64,000 nucleotides of DNA from positions 175,498,774-175,562,773 of the forward strand of contig JALMGJ010000003.1 in the NCBI GenBank assembly GCA_023362775.1. Direction: 5' to 3'. Position 1 is the stretch's first letter; each line of letters begins with the position of its first letter. This DNA is from Charina bottae. Taxonomy: Eukaryota; Chordata; Lepidosauria; Squamata; Charinaidae. The translations under genes were made by a program, and so were the position numbers. The notes beneath the pieces were generated by a model. The model did not search any database. It saw nothing but the letters and a program-made list of their open reading frames with translations, and was not told where the DNA came from. Of the stretch, positions 1 through 11,620 are shown piece by piece.

Positions 1-52
1 TCCTATTTTCCCCACAACAACCCTGTGAGGTGAGTTGGGCTGAGATTTTTCC
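1..52 (-). repeat. SINE/LINE-derived fragment cut by window edge
   Basis: The first 50 bases closely match the body of the minus-strand SINE at 8740-8800 (CCCCACAACAACCCTGTGAG motif). Only the part inside the window can be seen. Confidence 0.5.
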
Positions 53-1024
53 TTGTTTTTCTAACATTTAATGTATGGTAGAGCCTTAAAACCCTAAACT
101 GAGTTTTCTTTTGTTTAATTTGGCTTTTTTAAAGGTTAAACAAAGAGATAAAGAACCCGAGTGTCAAATCTGTACAACAGTTTTGTCTTGAATTTTACAG
201 AGCAGCAAAAAACAAAAACAAAAAACTTTCAATCGTTTCAGTATCTAATTTGGGTGATACATGGTTGTTAATTGAACATTTAGGAAAGTTATTAAAAACA
301 CTCATTCTATGCTGCATATGCCATCTTTATATTATTATACTAAAGGGACTAAAGCTTGCTAATGTAACACAAAAGCTCTTCAGAGTTCTAACTAGGGTAC
401 TTTTTTCTTTGCACATCTCATAGATTGCTGTTGAAATGAAAAATAAGTGCAATATTTATTATGGAATTCTTCCATTTAAATATGGGCTTGGTCAATTTGC
501 ATGGATCCAGACCAGAAAATATCTGCCTCTAGACTGTGTCATGATCTCAGTCATGATTTTTGCCAAAAGCTACAGACATTCTTGACACTAAAAAGTTTTC
601 TGCTTTTCATAGAGAATATAGTGAATGAGAGTTTAGGTGTGCAGCTGTGACATGAGACAATCAATACAAGCAACACTTTTCTACATGGAAATGTTTTCAT
701 TATAAAATTTCATATTAATCAATAGCTCTATGAAGTGAGAATAAACAATATTGAAGACAATTTTTTATTAAGATAAAAAGATACATGTGAACTGAAAATA
801 AATTAATACTTCTGCATGTGCTGGAAAGAGTTTTATAATTAGTAGCTGAAGTACTCTTGCTTTGCACTTTACCTTTTATTAACTGGTTAATTAGTTAATA
901 AAAAGATTAACATAAAATTATAATATTACAAAGAAGTAGTACTTAGAGAATACCTGATGAAGAAAACAATTTCTCATGAATGAATGGAAGTATCTGGTCC
1001 TGGAGGATTTCACTCCAGCCACAG
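53..1024. other. AT-rich non-coding, nothing recognised
   Basis: No open frame of interest, RNA gene or clear repeat structure was seen. Base composition is strongly AT-rich. Confidence 0.6.
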
Positions 1025-1025
1025 A

Positions 1026-1740
1026 ATTTATTTATTTAATATTTATTTAACCACCCATCTCATAGCAACTACTCTAGGCTGCATACAAAGATTAAAACCA
1101 ACAAGCAAAATTAACAATCCAAAAAATAAATGTCTGTGGTTGCAATTAAAAAAAGAATAATAAAAACCAACCAATCAGCAGAGCTTGTTGAACCTCCTGG
1201 CCCAAATGCCAGGACTTTAAAGCCTTATATAAGGCTTACAGAGTCAGGACCACCCAGATCTCTGGAGAGATGCTGATCTACAGGGCAGATGCTGCAAGAG
1301 AGATGACATTATTCCTGGGTGCAGCAAGATTACATTGCTTAATGGAAGGGACCTACAGCATGCCCTCCCTGTCAGTTCTGGTGGGCCAAGCAGAAACCAT
1401 CAAGACAGGCAGTCCCACAAATAGCCTGGCCCTATGCCATGTAGGGCTTTATAGATGATAACCAGCACCTTGAATTGCACCAGAAGTCCACTGGGAACCA
1501 GTGCAGCTTGCAAAGTAGCAGTGTTAAATGAGTGCACCAACTCTGACTGGGGAAGGGCAGCCCATGTAGAGTTATCCCATATAATTCAGCTAGATCAAGT
1601 GTGCATGCTTGGTTGAGTATAAAGTAAAGTGAAACTTCTCTCAACAGATGCAAAATGTTCGTCCATTCATGACATTCCTCCCTTCTGCTGCTTTTCAATA
1701 TTGATGTTGTTGGTGTTTGTTGCAAATCTTCTTCCATTCA
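1026..1740 (-). mobile_element. L2-clade LINE, ORF2 C-terminus and 3' end (degenerate)
   Basis: Read on the minus strand, about 1370-1460 translates to the end of an L2-type reverse transcriptase: QFKVLVIIYKALHGIGPGYL is clearly legible, and an LHWFPVDF block sits upstream in another frame (about 1480-1510), so the copy is frameshifted. The low-coordinate end is rich in TTTATTTA, which on the minus strand is the ATAAATAAA-type tail of L2 elements. Stops break the frame. The upstream boundary near 1740 is a guess. Confidence 0.7.
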
Positions 1741-1895
1741 TAACCAATCAGGATCAAAACAGTGGCTCTTGGATGAGAAGATTTGCTCTGAGGGACCACA
1801 GGATTGCAGCCTGAATGCATAATCTCTGCTACTTTTTCTAACTCTGAGTTCTAGTTCCCCAAACCTAAAAAAGAAAATTTAATTATGGAGAGCTT

Positions 1896-2015
<120 letters not shown>

Positions 2016-2090
2016 TCTTTGGCCCCATGAGTGTCAAACAATAGTTAATTTAGTAGAAGTTGCAACATTAGGATAACGAGATATTATTAT

Positions 2091-2926
2091 AAATGTTGTT
2101 ATGTTTGTAGAAATTTTCCAATGTAGTTTTTCTTGGCGATCACTCGTAGCCAAGTAAGATTGTCTTCCAAGGGTAAAATCTTAACAGTGGATCCGTAAGT
2201 GGCTGTAAAGGCCAATTCTGGATCCACACAACCTCCCACAATGAGGGCATAGGTTTCCGGGTGGAAGACGGTCACGATGAGGGTTTGCTTGACGTGCCTT
2301 CCTCTTAGCTCGTTTCTCCCTTTCGCCCTGTACTCGTGCTTCTTCAAAGTCCGTAGCGCCTTTAATAAAAGCTGACCTCCAATTGAAATGCTCATGAGTT
2401 AGGGCTTCCCAGTTCTCAATGCTGATATTACATTTTTTTAAAATTAGCTTTGAGAGTATATTTGAATCTCTTTTGCTGTCCACCAATATTCCGTTTTCCA
2501 TTCTTAAATTGGGAGTAAAGTAGCTGCTTTGGAAGACGATGGTCAGGCATTCGAGCAACATGGCCGGTCCAGCGAAGTTGATGTTGGATGATCATTGTTT
2601 CAATGCTGGTGGTTTTCGCTGCTTCTAATACGCTAACATTAATCCACCTATCTTCCCAAGTAATTTGCAGAATTTTTCGGAGGCAACGTTGATGGAATCT
2701 TTCAAGAAGTTGGAGGTGGCGTTTGTAGAGGGTTCATGTTTCACAGGCGTACAAAAGGGTTGGTAGTACAATGGCTTTGTAAACAAGCATTTTGGTCTCC
2801 CTACGAATGTCCTGATCCTCAAACACTCTACGCTTCATTCGGGAGAAAGCTACACTCGCAGAGCTCAGGCGATGCTGAATTTCAGCGTCAAATGTTGTTA
2901 TGTTTGTAGAAATTTTCCAATGTAGT
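2091..2926 (-). mobile_element. 5'-truncated LINE 3' end flanked by a 37-bp direct repeat
   Basis: A perfect 37-bp direct repeat (2091-2127 and 2890-2926) brackets a 762-bp insert. On the minus strand the insert encodes decayed pieces of a non-LTR retrotransposon C-terminal region, including an RQLRWTGHVARMPDHRLPKQ-like block, and ends with a C2H2-type finger (C-x2-C-x12-H-x3-H, about 2181-2250). The frame is broken several times. After the stop a short 3' tail ends in GATCGCCAAGAAAAA. The layout fits target-primed insertion of a truncated LINE; the 37-bp duplication is unusually long. Clade is uncertain, RTE-like by general resemblance. Confidence 0.8.
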
Positions 2927-3259
2927 AATTATATGAAACAAAATTTAACTGTGTTCAAGATATGATATATTATTATATCCAACATATATTTGACATATAT
3001 ATCTTGAAATTTACCAGTATATTTCAATATATGGAAGAATCGATATAGATGTCTGTGTGTGTGTGTGTATTTCAACTTTACACTGTATGACACATTTGTA
3101 TATTGGATGTATTATCATTTTAAGAAGGTTGGCATGTATTTTATTATTGATGTTTTAGAATATCCATTTTGAATAAATAGTGCTTGTTTATACCTGTTCT
3201 TTCTTTGATATTCTATATAGTAAGTTGAATAATCTAATTTGTTGCTTTTGTACCTTTAG

Positions 3260-3364
3260 AATAATAAAATTGTTAGTCTCTTGGTCAACAAACAGGAAAA
3301 TTACCAGAAAAGAAAAAAGCAGAGAGAAATGTTCTTGAGAAGATCAGAGAAATCACAATTTAAT
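3260..3364 (+). other. Candidate spliced exon, 35 codons, gene not recognised
   Basis: A 105-nt block is preceded by a pyrimidine-rich tract ending in TTTGTACCTTTAG and followed by a strong donor, AAT|GTAAGTAA. It is exactly 35 codons and open only in the frame that starts at its first base; the other two frames contain stops. The peptide is basic and hydrophilic, with a KKQREMFLRRSEKSQF segment. I do not recognise the protein. A single short open exon in AT-rich DNA can occur by chance, so this is a hypothesis. Confidence 0.25.
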
Positions 3365-4740
3365 GTAAGTAATGTCTTTAATGGAAGAACATTCAAATTT
3401 GCAATTTGAAGTGGTACAATCTAGCATTAGAAGCATCACATAAATCTGGTGATCTTGAGTTTTTGTACAATTGTTGTGCTTTTCAACCATTTTCCAGACA
3501 TTTTTATAGACCAAACGAAAAATCTCTATTAAGTACAGTGATGTTCCATAAGTTACCCAAAACTAACCACCTTAAATGCACAAAAAGCAGAAAATGCTAA
3601 ATTAAACAATTCCTGATTAGATAAAAGGGTCAGCAGCAGTCCAGTGCTGCTGAATAATGAATACTAAACTCAGCATTGGTATTAAATTCCACCTTTCTAA
3701 CCCATTTCAGAAACATACAGGAAACAAGATAATTGCAGATTTAATGAAGAGTGCTACTTTTTCATATAAATTAACGCATGGTGATTGCTTCCTTTTTAAA
3801 CCAAATGCAAAAATACTTCGGTTTATTAGGAATTGCCCAGGGACACGGACACTGTAAGACAGATTTGGAGACAAGCAGGATGAAGATGTCCATGTTAAAA
3901 TGGACTCACGTTCTGAGAAAAGTAAATGCTAACTCTTGGGAGAAAGATAAAAAAGAAGAGCCTCAGAATAATCCTTGCAAATCCTTGTGTTGTTACCACA
4001 CTTTCTAAATTGTACTTCTAATCGGCTTCACATGGAGCCTCAGTACTTTGGCCAAGCCATGAGGCCAAAAGCACCAGTTGTGGGAAATAGGCTGCTTTTA
4101 TGTGAAGCTGGCACCCTTATTTTCTGTGAGGAGGCAGGCAGGCCGGCCAGCCTGGGTGCCTTGCAAAGAGTCCCTAGCCTGGCAGAGGTAGGGTGCCCTC
4201 AGATACCCTTGGCTTTGCAAATCCTGATAGCATTAAGGAATAAAACAATAGTAGCTTGATCTAAGGCTGATTTTCCAAAGCAGCTACATGAACTATGGTT
4301 GTGTAAATGTCTTTTCAGATCCCTCCCCATTTTTCATGCTGGTTGTTGGAACTTAATAAAACAGAGCAGTGAATGAATGAGCTATCTTGAAAAACAAAGG
4401 CTGCATAAATGGGAGTGGAGCTGCATGTGGCTTATGGACCATAAGTTGTCCCCTCTTACAGCCACACACGGCTGCTTTTACATGTCATATTCCACTTTGG
4501 AAAAGTTTCATTACACACCCATAGTAAATTGGGAGGCATTGGATCCATATAATTGTTCCCTACCTATTTTTCTGGGATAACACCTGACGATGAATGCTAA
4601 ACCAAAACCAAAGCAAACTCAATGCTAGCCTTGTTCTTCTGAAACTCCTGTTGATATAGAATCAAAAGAACATAAGCATATCCCTGCGGAATCAGGCTAA
4701 GGCTCATGCTAATTTTATTTCTCACAGTGGCCAACCAGAT
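3365..4740. other. Non-coding, nothing recognised
   Basis: AT-rich DNA. Short open frames here have no recognisable domain and no splice context that I could support. Confidence 0.55.
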
Positions 4741-4744
4741 GCTT

Positions 4745-5030
4745 CTATACTTCACGCAAGCAGAAGATGGAAACATGGCCCTCTCCTGCTGTTCTTCCCC
4801 TGCAAGTAGTATTTGGAGGCGTGCTGCCTCACAGCCACAGAGAACATTGTGTCGTCAAGTCTAAAAGTCCTTGATAGACCTGTCCTCCATGAATTCATCA
4901 AATCCCTTTTTAAAGCCATCCAGTTAGCAGACATCACTGTATCAGGAGGTAATGAATTTCACAAGTTAATTATGTCTATGTGCATAGTCCCACATCCAGA
5001 AATAAGTCCCACCAACATTAGCCTTTAAAA
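4745..5030. repeat. Ancient interspersed repeat, class unresolved
   Basis: The stretch around 4860-4990 (TTGATAGACCTGTCCTCCAT onward) resembles an old interspersed repeat I have seen in lizard and turtle DNA. No ends or target duplication can be defined, so this is recognition by memory only. Confidence 0.35.
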
Positions 5031-5181
5031 TATTTTAGAATAATGCTATATTCTTAGATTGATACATAACACAAACAGAGAGGGGGGGGGAATGAGAATA
5101 TAAATCCCTCCCATGTTTCCTACCCTCAACCTCAGGGTCTTTTTAAGATGTTGAGAAGCTCAGGGGTAGAATATTCATTTC

Positions 5182-5223
<42 letters not shown>
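5182..5223. repeat. (CA)n microsatellite
   Basis: About 40 bases of uninterrupted CA dinucleotide. Confidence 0.98.
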
Positions 5224-5224
<1 letters not shown>

Positions 5225-6420
5225 CACTTTCTTCTTCCTGCATCCTGCTGAGGTTTTTTTTCCTTCACTAATTTTTATCCATCCAAGTCAACAGCCCAGT
5301 AATCAGAGGGGTGTGTGTGAAAACCTGAAATATTGAAATAATTCTTGGCATTATATTTTAACAGATTTGTTTAGCTGCCTTGAATGGAAAATATTGATCC
5401 TCCTGATCATTTTAAATACTGATTTACACTTTGAATGGAGCCCCTTCAAATGGAGGGCAGAGCCTTTAAAAGTCGTTTAAAATATACTCCTGGCGATCCT
5501 ATTCTTTGTAATGATGCTATTATTTAACATTAGTAAATAACTCCAAATGTCTTCACAAGATGTCTTCATTACTAATTGCATTATTAATTGTTATCAAGTG
5601 TCATTTCTGGAAGGCTATGAAGGTAGTTAAAATGCAAGAATTCTCCTGGCTGTGTCTCACTGAGTTTTATAGACCTCATCTTTATGCAGTGCTATTGATT
5701 TTTCTCATGTCCTCATTGTGTTCTTTTTAGATGCTAGCTTAAATTATTCTAGGTTCAGCTTCCAAGAAAAATATGGTGGTGAGCTACTTCCCATCAGACT
5801 TTTGAACGTACCCAGGCTATGGTTCACTATAATAATTTCATGAGATATCTGGATGACAATATCCTACTTTAGTTATGTCCTCTTCTATCAGGGATAATAC
5901 ATTCAGAAAATTTAATAACCGAAGTGCAATTCAGCAAAGGGGTACACATGGTATAGCTGCACCCTTTCCTTTCAAGAAGAATATTATAACAAGGTGAACC
6001 ATTGTGGTCCTTTATAAAGTCCACAGAAGGAACAAAGGGATTTGCTTTGGCCCTCCATGCTAACAGAATATCACTCCTCTTGATAGCTGATGGGACTAAA
6101 AGGCTGAAAAGCAGAACGTAGCAATTCTGGCCCCATCTATCAGCCAAGGGAACAGGAGCCATGAATTAGTATTCAAGCCAGATTCCAGGAAGGGAAAATC
6201 TTCCAGTAGTGAACTTGCCTTCTTGTAACATAGGAAAATACCTATATTATCCTAGAAGAACTCCAGAAAGGCTACCGAGTACCAGAATTACTTGGAAAGA
6301 TTAATTTGAAGCTCTAGTTTGAACAATAAAAAACAAGAAAGTTGCACATACTGTAGAAACACAAAACACCTGCCTATACCAAAGAACCATACCATTCGCT
6401 TCTCAGACAAATTCACTCTT
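5224..6420. other. Non-coding, nothing recognised
   Basis: No supported gene or bounded repeat was seen. Several short open frames are judged random. Confidence 0.5.
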
Positions 6421-6424
6421 TCAC

Positions 6425-6545
6425 AGGTGGCCTCAGGGTGTGGTCCAAAAAGTCAAGTTGGTGGCCACAATTGTACAATAGGCCACAATGGTGTGATTGA
6501 AGCCCTGCCTTTCTTTACCTGTGTCACAAGTACCACTACATCTAA
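6425..6545. repeat. Diverged interspersed repeat related to 35500-35660
   Basis: Shares a run of similar words with 35500-35660: AGTCAAG.TGG, GGC-CA-ATTGTGCAAT, AAAGCCCTG, then CTTTTTTACAC-like sequence. Element class and limits are not resolved. Confidence 0.35.
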
Positions 6546-6780
6546 GGGCACTGAACAGGGGACAGGCCTACTACATCCACTCATGATCCACTGAATGGTG
6601 TATGGCAGACTTCTTTGCAAGCAAGCATTTATCAAGAACTAATTGTATGGATGGAGTGCTGATGTTCTGCAAGTAAGAACAAGTGGAAAAGTGAACAGTA
6701 TAATGCAAAAAAAAAAAGATAAGACATATGTCACTGATATAAACATATGCAGACATTTGGGTCCTCAAAAAGGTATCCTT

Positions 6781-7591
6781 AAGACCAGACTCTCTATTGT
6801 ACACAGAGTAAGCACAGATATGAGAAACTTACAGATGCATAAAAACATGATATTTTAAGTGTAAGATACAAGATTATAAATAAATATGTTGATATTATAT
6901 ATTACTTTTTCTGGAGACACATTTATGAGAAGACAATGAGATGATGAGATGGAATTAGAATGTAGGTTATTACAAGAATATGTTGTATGTATTAGGTTAT
7001 ATGTTATGTTAGGTTTTGTATTTTTGCTATATTATGTATTATGTTATGTAATATGTTAGATTATGTATTAATGGAATATATAGTCATAACATGAACAGAA
7101 TATACTGTATTTTATTAGACGTAGATAAGGCCTTTATTTGTTATACTAATTGGACTTTATTGAAGATATAAATATAGATGTAAAAATGGAAAGAGCAAAT
7201 GGAAAACATTTAATTGATGCAACAATGAACATTTGATTACTATTCTAAGGAGTAGAAACCAGAGATGGATTGTTGGAAGATATCAAGAAAGGCGAAACCT
7301 ATATGAAGAACAGAAGATTGGATTATAGAAATCATAGGGTATATGACAAAGAAAAGTTTCTGTGTATTGTATGAAGGACTAACATTTAAAGTTAATTGTT
7401 GTACTTAAAGTTCAAGGATAAATTGGAGGACATCTATTTTCTATATTTTCTTTGTTTGTTATTTTTTGACTTCACTTTTTCTTTTCCTTTTTCTTACTTT
7501 GTATTTCTATTTCTTTTCTTTTGTATTAGCTCTTAATATGTATTTTAAAATTTAATAAAACTTATGGAAAAAAAAAAAAAAGACCAGACTT
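6781..7591 (+). mobile_element. L1-like LINE 3' end, 5'-truncated, with poly(A) and target duplication
   Basis: An AT-rich insert ends with an AATAAAA signal and a run of about 14 A (7568-7581). The 11-bp word AAGACCAGACT occurs just before the insert (6781-6791) and immediately after the A run (about 7580-7590), as expected for target-primed reverse transcription. There is no long open frame, so only 3' UTR-like sequence seems present. L1 assignment follows from poly(A) plus target duplication, not from protein. Confidence 0.65.
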
Positions 7592-7715
7592 TCCAAGACC
7601 TCCAGGTGAACTGAACTACATAGCCCATTATCAACAAACAGACATTTCCTGTGGGTGATGAATGCTTCAATGCACTTAGAAGGTACCATGCTGGACTTAA
7701 TTGTTTTATGCATGT

Positions 7716-8077
7716 CTATACAAGAGAGACAAGATAGGGGCGTGGTGGCTCAGCGGGTAAGACGCCAGGCTTGTCGATTGGAAGATCTCAAGTTCGGAGG
7801 TTCGAATCCCTAGCCCTGCGTGCGGAGTGAGCTCCCGCACTAGCTCCAGCTCTTGCCAACCTAGCAATTCGAAAGCATGCAAATGCAAGTAGATGAATAG
7901 GTACCACTTCGGTGGTAACAGCGTTCCACGTGCGTCATGCGGCCACATGACCGTGGAAGTGTCTTTGGACAACGCTGGCTCTTCGGCTAACAAACGGAGA
8001 TGAGCACCGGCCCCTAGAGTCGGACACGACTGCACAAATGTGCGGGGGGAACCTTTACCTTTACTATACAAGAGAGA
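7716..8077 (+). mobile_element. tRNA-derived SINE with Bov-B-like tail (copy 1)
   Basis: Full-length SINE at 7730-8063 between perfect 14-bp duplications CTATACAAGAGAGA (7716-7729 and 8064-8077). The head carries a tRNA-type A box (TGGCTCAGCGG) and B box (GGTTCGAATCC), the internal polymerase III promoter. The body is conserved among four copies in this window. The tail has GAGTCGGACACGACTG and ends in TTTACCTTTA, resembling the 3' end of the Bov-B LINE and so suggesting Bov-B supplies its reverse transcriptase. It is not a functional tRNA gene. Confidence 0.93.
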
Positions 8078-8128
8078 GGTAAAGAATAAAGATTGCTTCA
8101 GTTAGCAATGCAATGTGGGTGCATACAG

Positions 8129-8215
8129 TATAATGCATGCTGGCTGGGGAATTCTGAGAGTTGAAGTCCACACATCTTAAAGTTGCCAAGTTTGAAAAAC
8201 ACTGATATAATGCAT
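8129..8215. mobile_element. 67-bp miniature element with 10-bp flanking repeats
   Basis: TATAATGCAT occurs at 8129-8138 and 8206-8215 and brackets 67 bases starting GCTGGCTGGGGAATTCTGAG and containing GTTGAAGTCCACACATCTTA. The internal sequence matches a short repeat that I recall as very common in squamates, probably a non-autonomous hAT derivative. Confidence 0.65.
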
Positions 8216-8881
8216 ATTTGGAAAGCTGCGCTCTGCTGGCTCTTCCTAAACTTTTGCCAAACTCCTGGTAAACTTTTGCCTTGATCAAAAAAGCTAGCCA
8301 GTCCTGATTTATAAAAACAGCAAGCATATGATTTGTTTGTTTATAGCAAATAATCCTTCCACTGTTTGCCATTTCATTTCTTCATCCATGGTGTCCATGA
8401 ATGGAATGTCAAATGAATGGAAATGAATGTCATATTTGCCATTCTGTTACCTCAAGGAGTTAATTTAGAGCAAGCTTTAAATATCTACATAAGCCAACCC
8501 CAGTGAGCGTATCCTTCAATAACTTTCCAGAACTATAAATACGTATAAACAGTTAGAATGGGAAGGCCTATTTCTGGTAAAGTTTAAATGGATATCTAGT
8601 GAAGGTTCACACAAGGCTGGCAGGCTGGCTGTTTGTTATTTATTTATTTATTTATTTATTTATTTTCTATCCCACCTTTATTATTTTTATAAATAACTCA
8701 AGGCAGCAAACATACCTGATACTCCTTCCTCCTGCTGCTTTCCCCACAACAACCACCCTGAGTGAGTTGTGAGTGAGTTGGGCAGAGAGAGAGGGACTGG
8801 CCCAAGGTCACCCAGCTGGCTTTCATGCCTAAGGCGGGACTAGAACTCACAGCCTCCTGATTTCTAGCCCAGCACCTTAAC

Positions 8882-9659
8882 CACTAGACCAGGGGTGTCC
8901 AACCCACGGCCCACAGGCTGCATGCGGCCCTGAACAGTTAGCAATGCAGCCCGGCCCAGCCCAGTCCGGAATGAGCCTCCTGTCCCCACCGCCATGACAC
9001 ACTACGGAAGAGGCTGGCATGGCGGGAAAGGGGAATCTGAGCCGGAGCTGCCGATTGGAGGCAGCCCGGAAGAAGCCCCTCCACCAATTAGCGTGTGGCA
9101 AAGGAGGGCGGAGAGGCGCGAAATTCAAAGATATAAAGGGCCAGTGCAGCCGGTCATTACCTGCTGCCTGCGCGCACCAAAGAGAGCTGCCCCCACGCCA
9201 CGTGTAGCCCTGGACCCAAGCCAAGGGACACCGACACCGCCGACTCCTCCTCCGCGCCAAGCCCTGCTGCCACTGCAGAAACCCTTCCAGGCGCCAGCCC
9301 AGCTCTTGCCTTGCCGCCGGTTCCTGCCCCATGTCCTGCCGCCACCACAGAATCTGCTTCGGAAGCCTGTCCAGCCTTTGCCTAGCAGCCAGTTCCTGCC
9401 CAGAGCCCTCTCGCCACCTTCCCGGTCCTTGGAAGTGCCATGTGGGTAAGCGCCAGGGCCTTGCCCCCCTGCCCCGCGATAGAGTCACTGCCCACATTGA
9501 TTTTCTTTTTTTAAATATTCTTAAGAAGGATATTATATATTTTATGTTATATTATTTTATTATATTATATATATACATAATATATATATAAGACAAGACA
9601 ATTCCTCTTCACTCAATGTGGCCCAGGGAAGCCAAAGGTTGGACACCCATGATCTAGAC
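8882..9659. mobile_element. Non-autonomous GC-rich hAT element inside a SINE
   Basis: Terminal inverted repeats CAGGGGTGTCCAACC (8890) and GGTTGGACACCCATG (to 9651) bound 762 bp. The flanking 8-mers CACTAGAC (8882-8889) and ATCTAGAC (9652-9659) match at 6 of 8 positions, the size expected for hAT. There is no transposase. The GC-rich core holds ATTGG (9054), CCAAT (9084) and ATATAAAGG (9131), a promoter-like arrangement also seen in the solo LTR at 31238. The proline-rich frames here look like by-products of GC content. Confidence 0.85.
9045..9140 (+). promoter_or_regulatory. Promoter-like module (ATTGG...CCAAT, TATA) in the hAT
   Basis: ATTGG at 9054-9058 and CCAAT at 9084-9088 form an inverted pair, followed about 43 bases later by ATATAAAGG. 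The block 9045-9095 is homologous to 31345-31395 in a solo LTR and to the palindrome at 26959-27060. Transcriptional activity is inferred only. Confidence 0.45.
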
Positions 9660-9671
9660 CAAACTGGCTCA

Positions 9672-11520
9672 ATAGCTTGCTTTCAGTCATGCTGTCAGTA
9701 GAGATGGGAAGAAATTCATTTATTTTCATTTGAATAAAGCTTACCTAATTCTACATCTTCACCTAAGACACAAACTGAAATTTAGTTATTAAAATTTGCA
9801 CTTAGTGAAGCAGCTGCACAAAAATGCATATATTCATGAAAAATGTACAAAAATGCATTAGGGGAATTGTTTGCAAAAACTGCTAGATTAGGAAAATTGT
9901 CAACAAAAATGCAAATGTGCCAAGAAATACACACAAAAATAAAGTTAAAGCTGTAAAAAAGAGAGGGGGGCGGTAGTGGGTCAGGACCAACCAGGAAGAG
10001 TCACAGAATTGAGAAACTGAAATGAACGTATTGATTCACCCGGTCCTGGTCATAAATCAGCAAAACAATGGCAGTTTAGATTGAGAACAAGGTTCTGCCT
10101 TTTTGAGCACATTTGCTTCTGATACAAGATGTCCTCTAGGGTGTATCAAACTCCATTCACTATTGTAAGTGCTACCTCCTAACACTTCTTTCATGTTCTT
10201 CCTTTCAGACTCAGGACCTCAATGCTCAGGGCGTCTTCTGTAGCTATTTGTTTGCATTCTTGCAGATACCTGCTTACTGACAAATTGTAGCAGTGTGCCT
10301 CATGTGTTCTTGGCCAACCAAATTTGCATTTTTCTGGGGCTGCTAAGCCAAGAGGCACGGATGATCACTGGCAGCTGTAGCCCTGCTATCACTTCATGAA
10401 CAAACTCCGTAAATGGCAAGTAACTGGTTGTGAAGCAAAAATATTCACAAGCCCAAACTTTAAGTTCAGCCTCTAAAATGAATCAGAAGCATATGGCTGT
10501 TTTGCTGTCAGTGGGTAATGATGCAACCATGTCACAAACCCAGGTGTGAGTCTACATTTCTGCAGCTGTTCTGATGGGAATTCAATGCCCCTAACATCTG
10601 CTAGTGGGAATCGGAGGCAAGGCACACAGACAACTTTTCAGGGATGTTATTTTGGGTTGGGTTGATTTTTTTTCCTTTCTGATTTTATTTTGTTTCCAGA
10701 TAATTTTCTCTACTTTTAAATAGAGGCAATACACAGGAATAAATGACAATATTTGAGTCATTAGTATATAGTATGAAATCCCAGAAGTCTAGAATTATGG
10801 CTTCATGTGGCTCAGAAATTAGGATCATAGAAGCTGATGTGATAGGGCACTCTCTGTCATGCAAATAAAGAGAAAGGAAATTCTTAAAATGAAGCCATTA
10901 CTGTCAGTTGCATAAATATGTAAAACATGCTAATAATGCAGAAATGTTAGCCTATCCGGTAATTATATATTTAAAATATGGATCAGAGAAAGTTTTTTGA
11001 AGATTAGTTGTAGGAAAGTATGTCATCCATTTTAAGGTCTCAAATCAAGATGTTGGAGAATACATTATGAAATAATTACTGACCAAATGTATGTATAGCA
11101 GAAGTATCTAAAAATCAATGTTTCTGCAGCTTTGTACATGAGACATGAGGAAGGAGAGAGAGAAAAACATAGAGAAGTATATAATTTATTTTTAAATATT
11201 TTATGATTACATGGGTAGGATGTTATTAGAAGTGTCTTTTGAAATTGTATTTCAAAGCCTAAAACTATACCAACAAAAATTTTAAAAGCTCTTGAAATTG
11301 TTATGAAATAATTAGGAAGCATCATAAGATACATTTTTAAAAATCAATTCATCTTTATTCTTTATATATATCAGTGACATTGATTTGCTTAATCTGGAGA
11401 ATTAGTACTAAAACATCTGCATGCCAAATTAAGACTTGGCATGAGATTTATGACATAAATACAATAAATACCAAATTTCTTATGGAAATGCTGACTTGGC
11501 GATGACATTATTTGATTTTC
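9672..11520. other. Non-coding, nothing recognised
   Basis: AT-rich DNA without a bounded repeat or supportable gene. Confidence 0.5.
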
Positions 11521-11524
11521 TGCA

Positions 11525-11620
11525 ACTTAGTTAATAAACAGAAAGCAAACACAGGATATGAAATATCAATATAAGGCAATATAATGTTATGGCTACAATC
11601 ATAGTGTTATTTACACATGA
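11525..11620. repeat. Duplicated block, copy A part 1
   Basis: Aligns with 22692-22790: TAGTTAA, GAAAG, GGATATG-AATATCAAT and TTA-TTACACA are shared in order. Copy A part 2 lies about 1 kb downstream. Confidence 0.5.

Larger units (their letters stand above)
8636..9670 (-). mobile_element. Sauria-type tRNA SINE (minus), split by a hAT element
   Basis: On the minus strand the SINE reads GAGCCAGTTTGG...TCTAGTGGTTAAGG (tRNA-like A-box region), then GTGAGTTCTAGTCCC (B-box region) and CCAGCTGGGTGACCTTGGGC, ending in a (TAAA)n tail at 8638-8665. The head is interrupted: 8636-8889 and 9652-9670 are one SINE parted by the hAT at 8890-9651. Confidence 0.88.

Noticed and set aside
7740..7830. tRNA-like sequence with A and B boxes
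   Set aside because: Part of a repeated SINE (four copies here) with a target duplication; not a tRNA gene.
7706..8071. 121-codon minus-strand frame, with similar frames at 49906 and 55499
   Set aside because: All translate the same SINE; no protein meaning.
8877..9497. 206-codon minus-strand frame in the hAT element
   Set aside because: GC-rich element interior with several overlapping frames; no motif.
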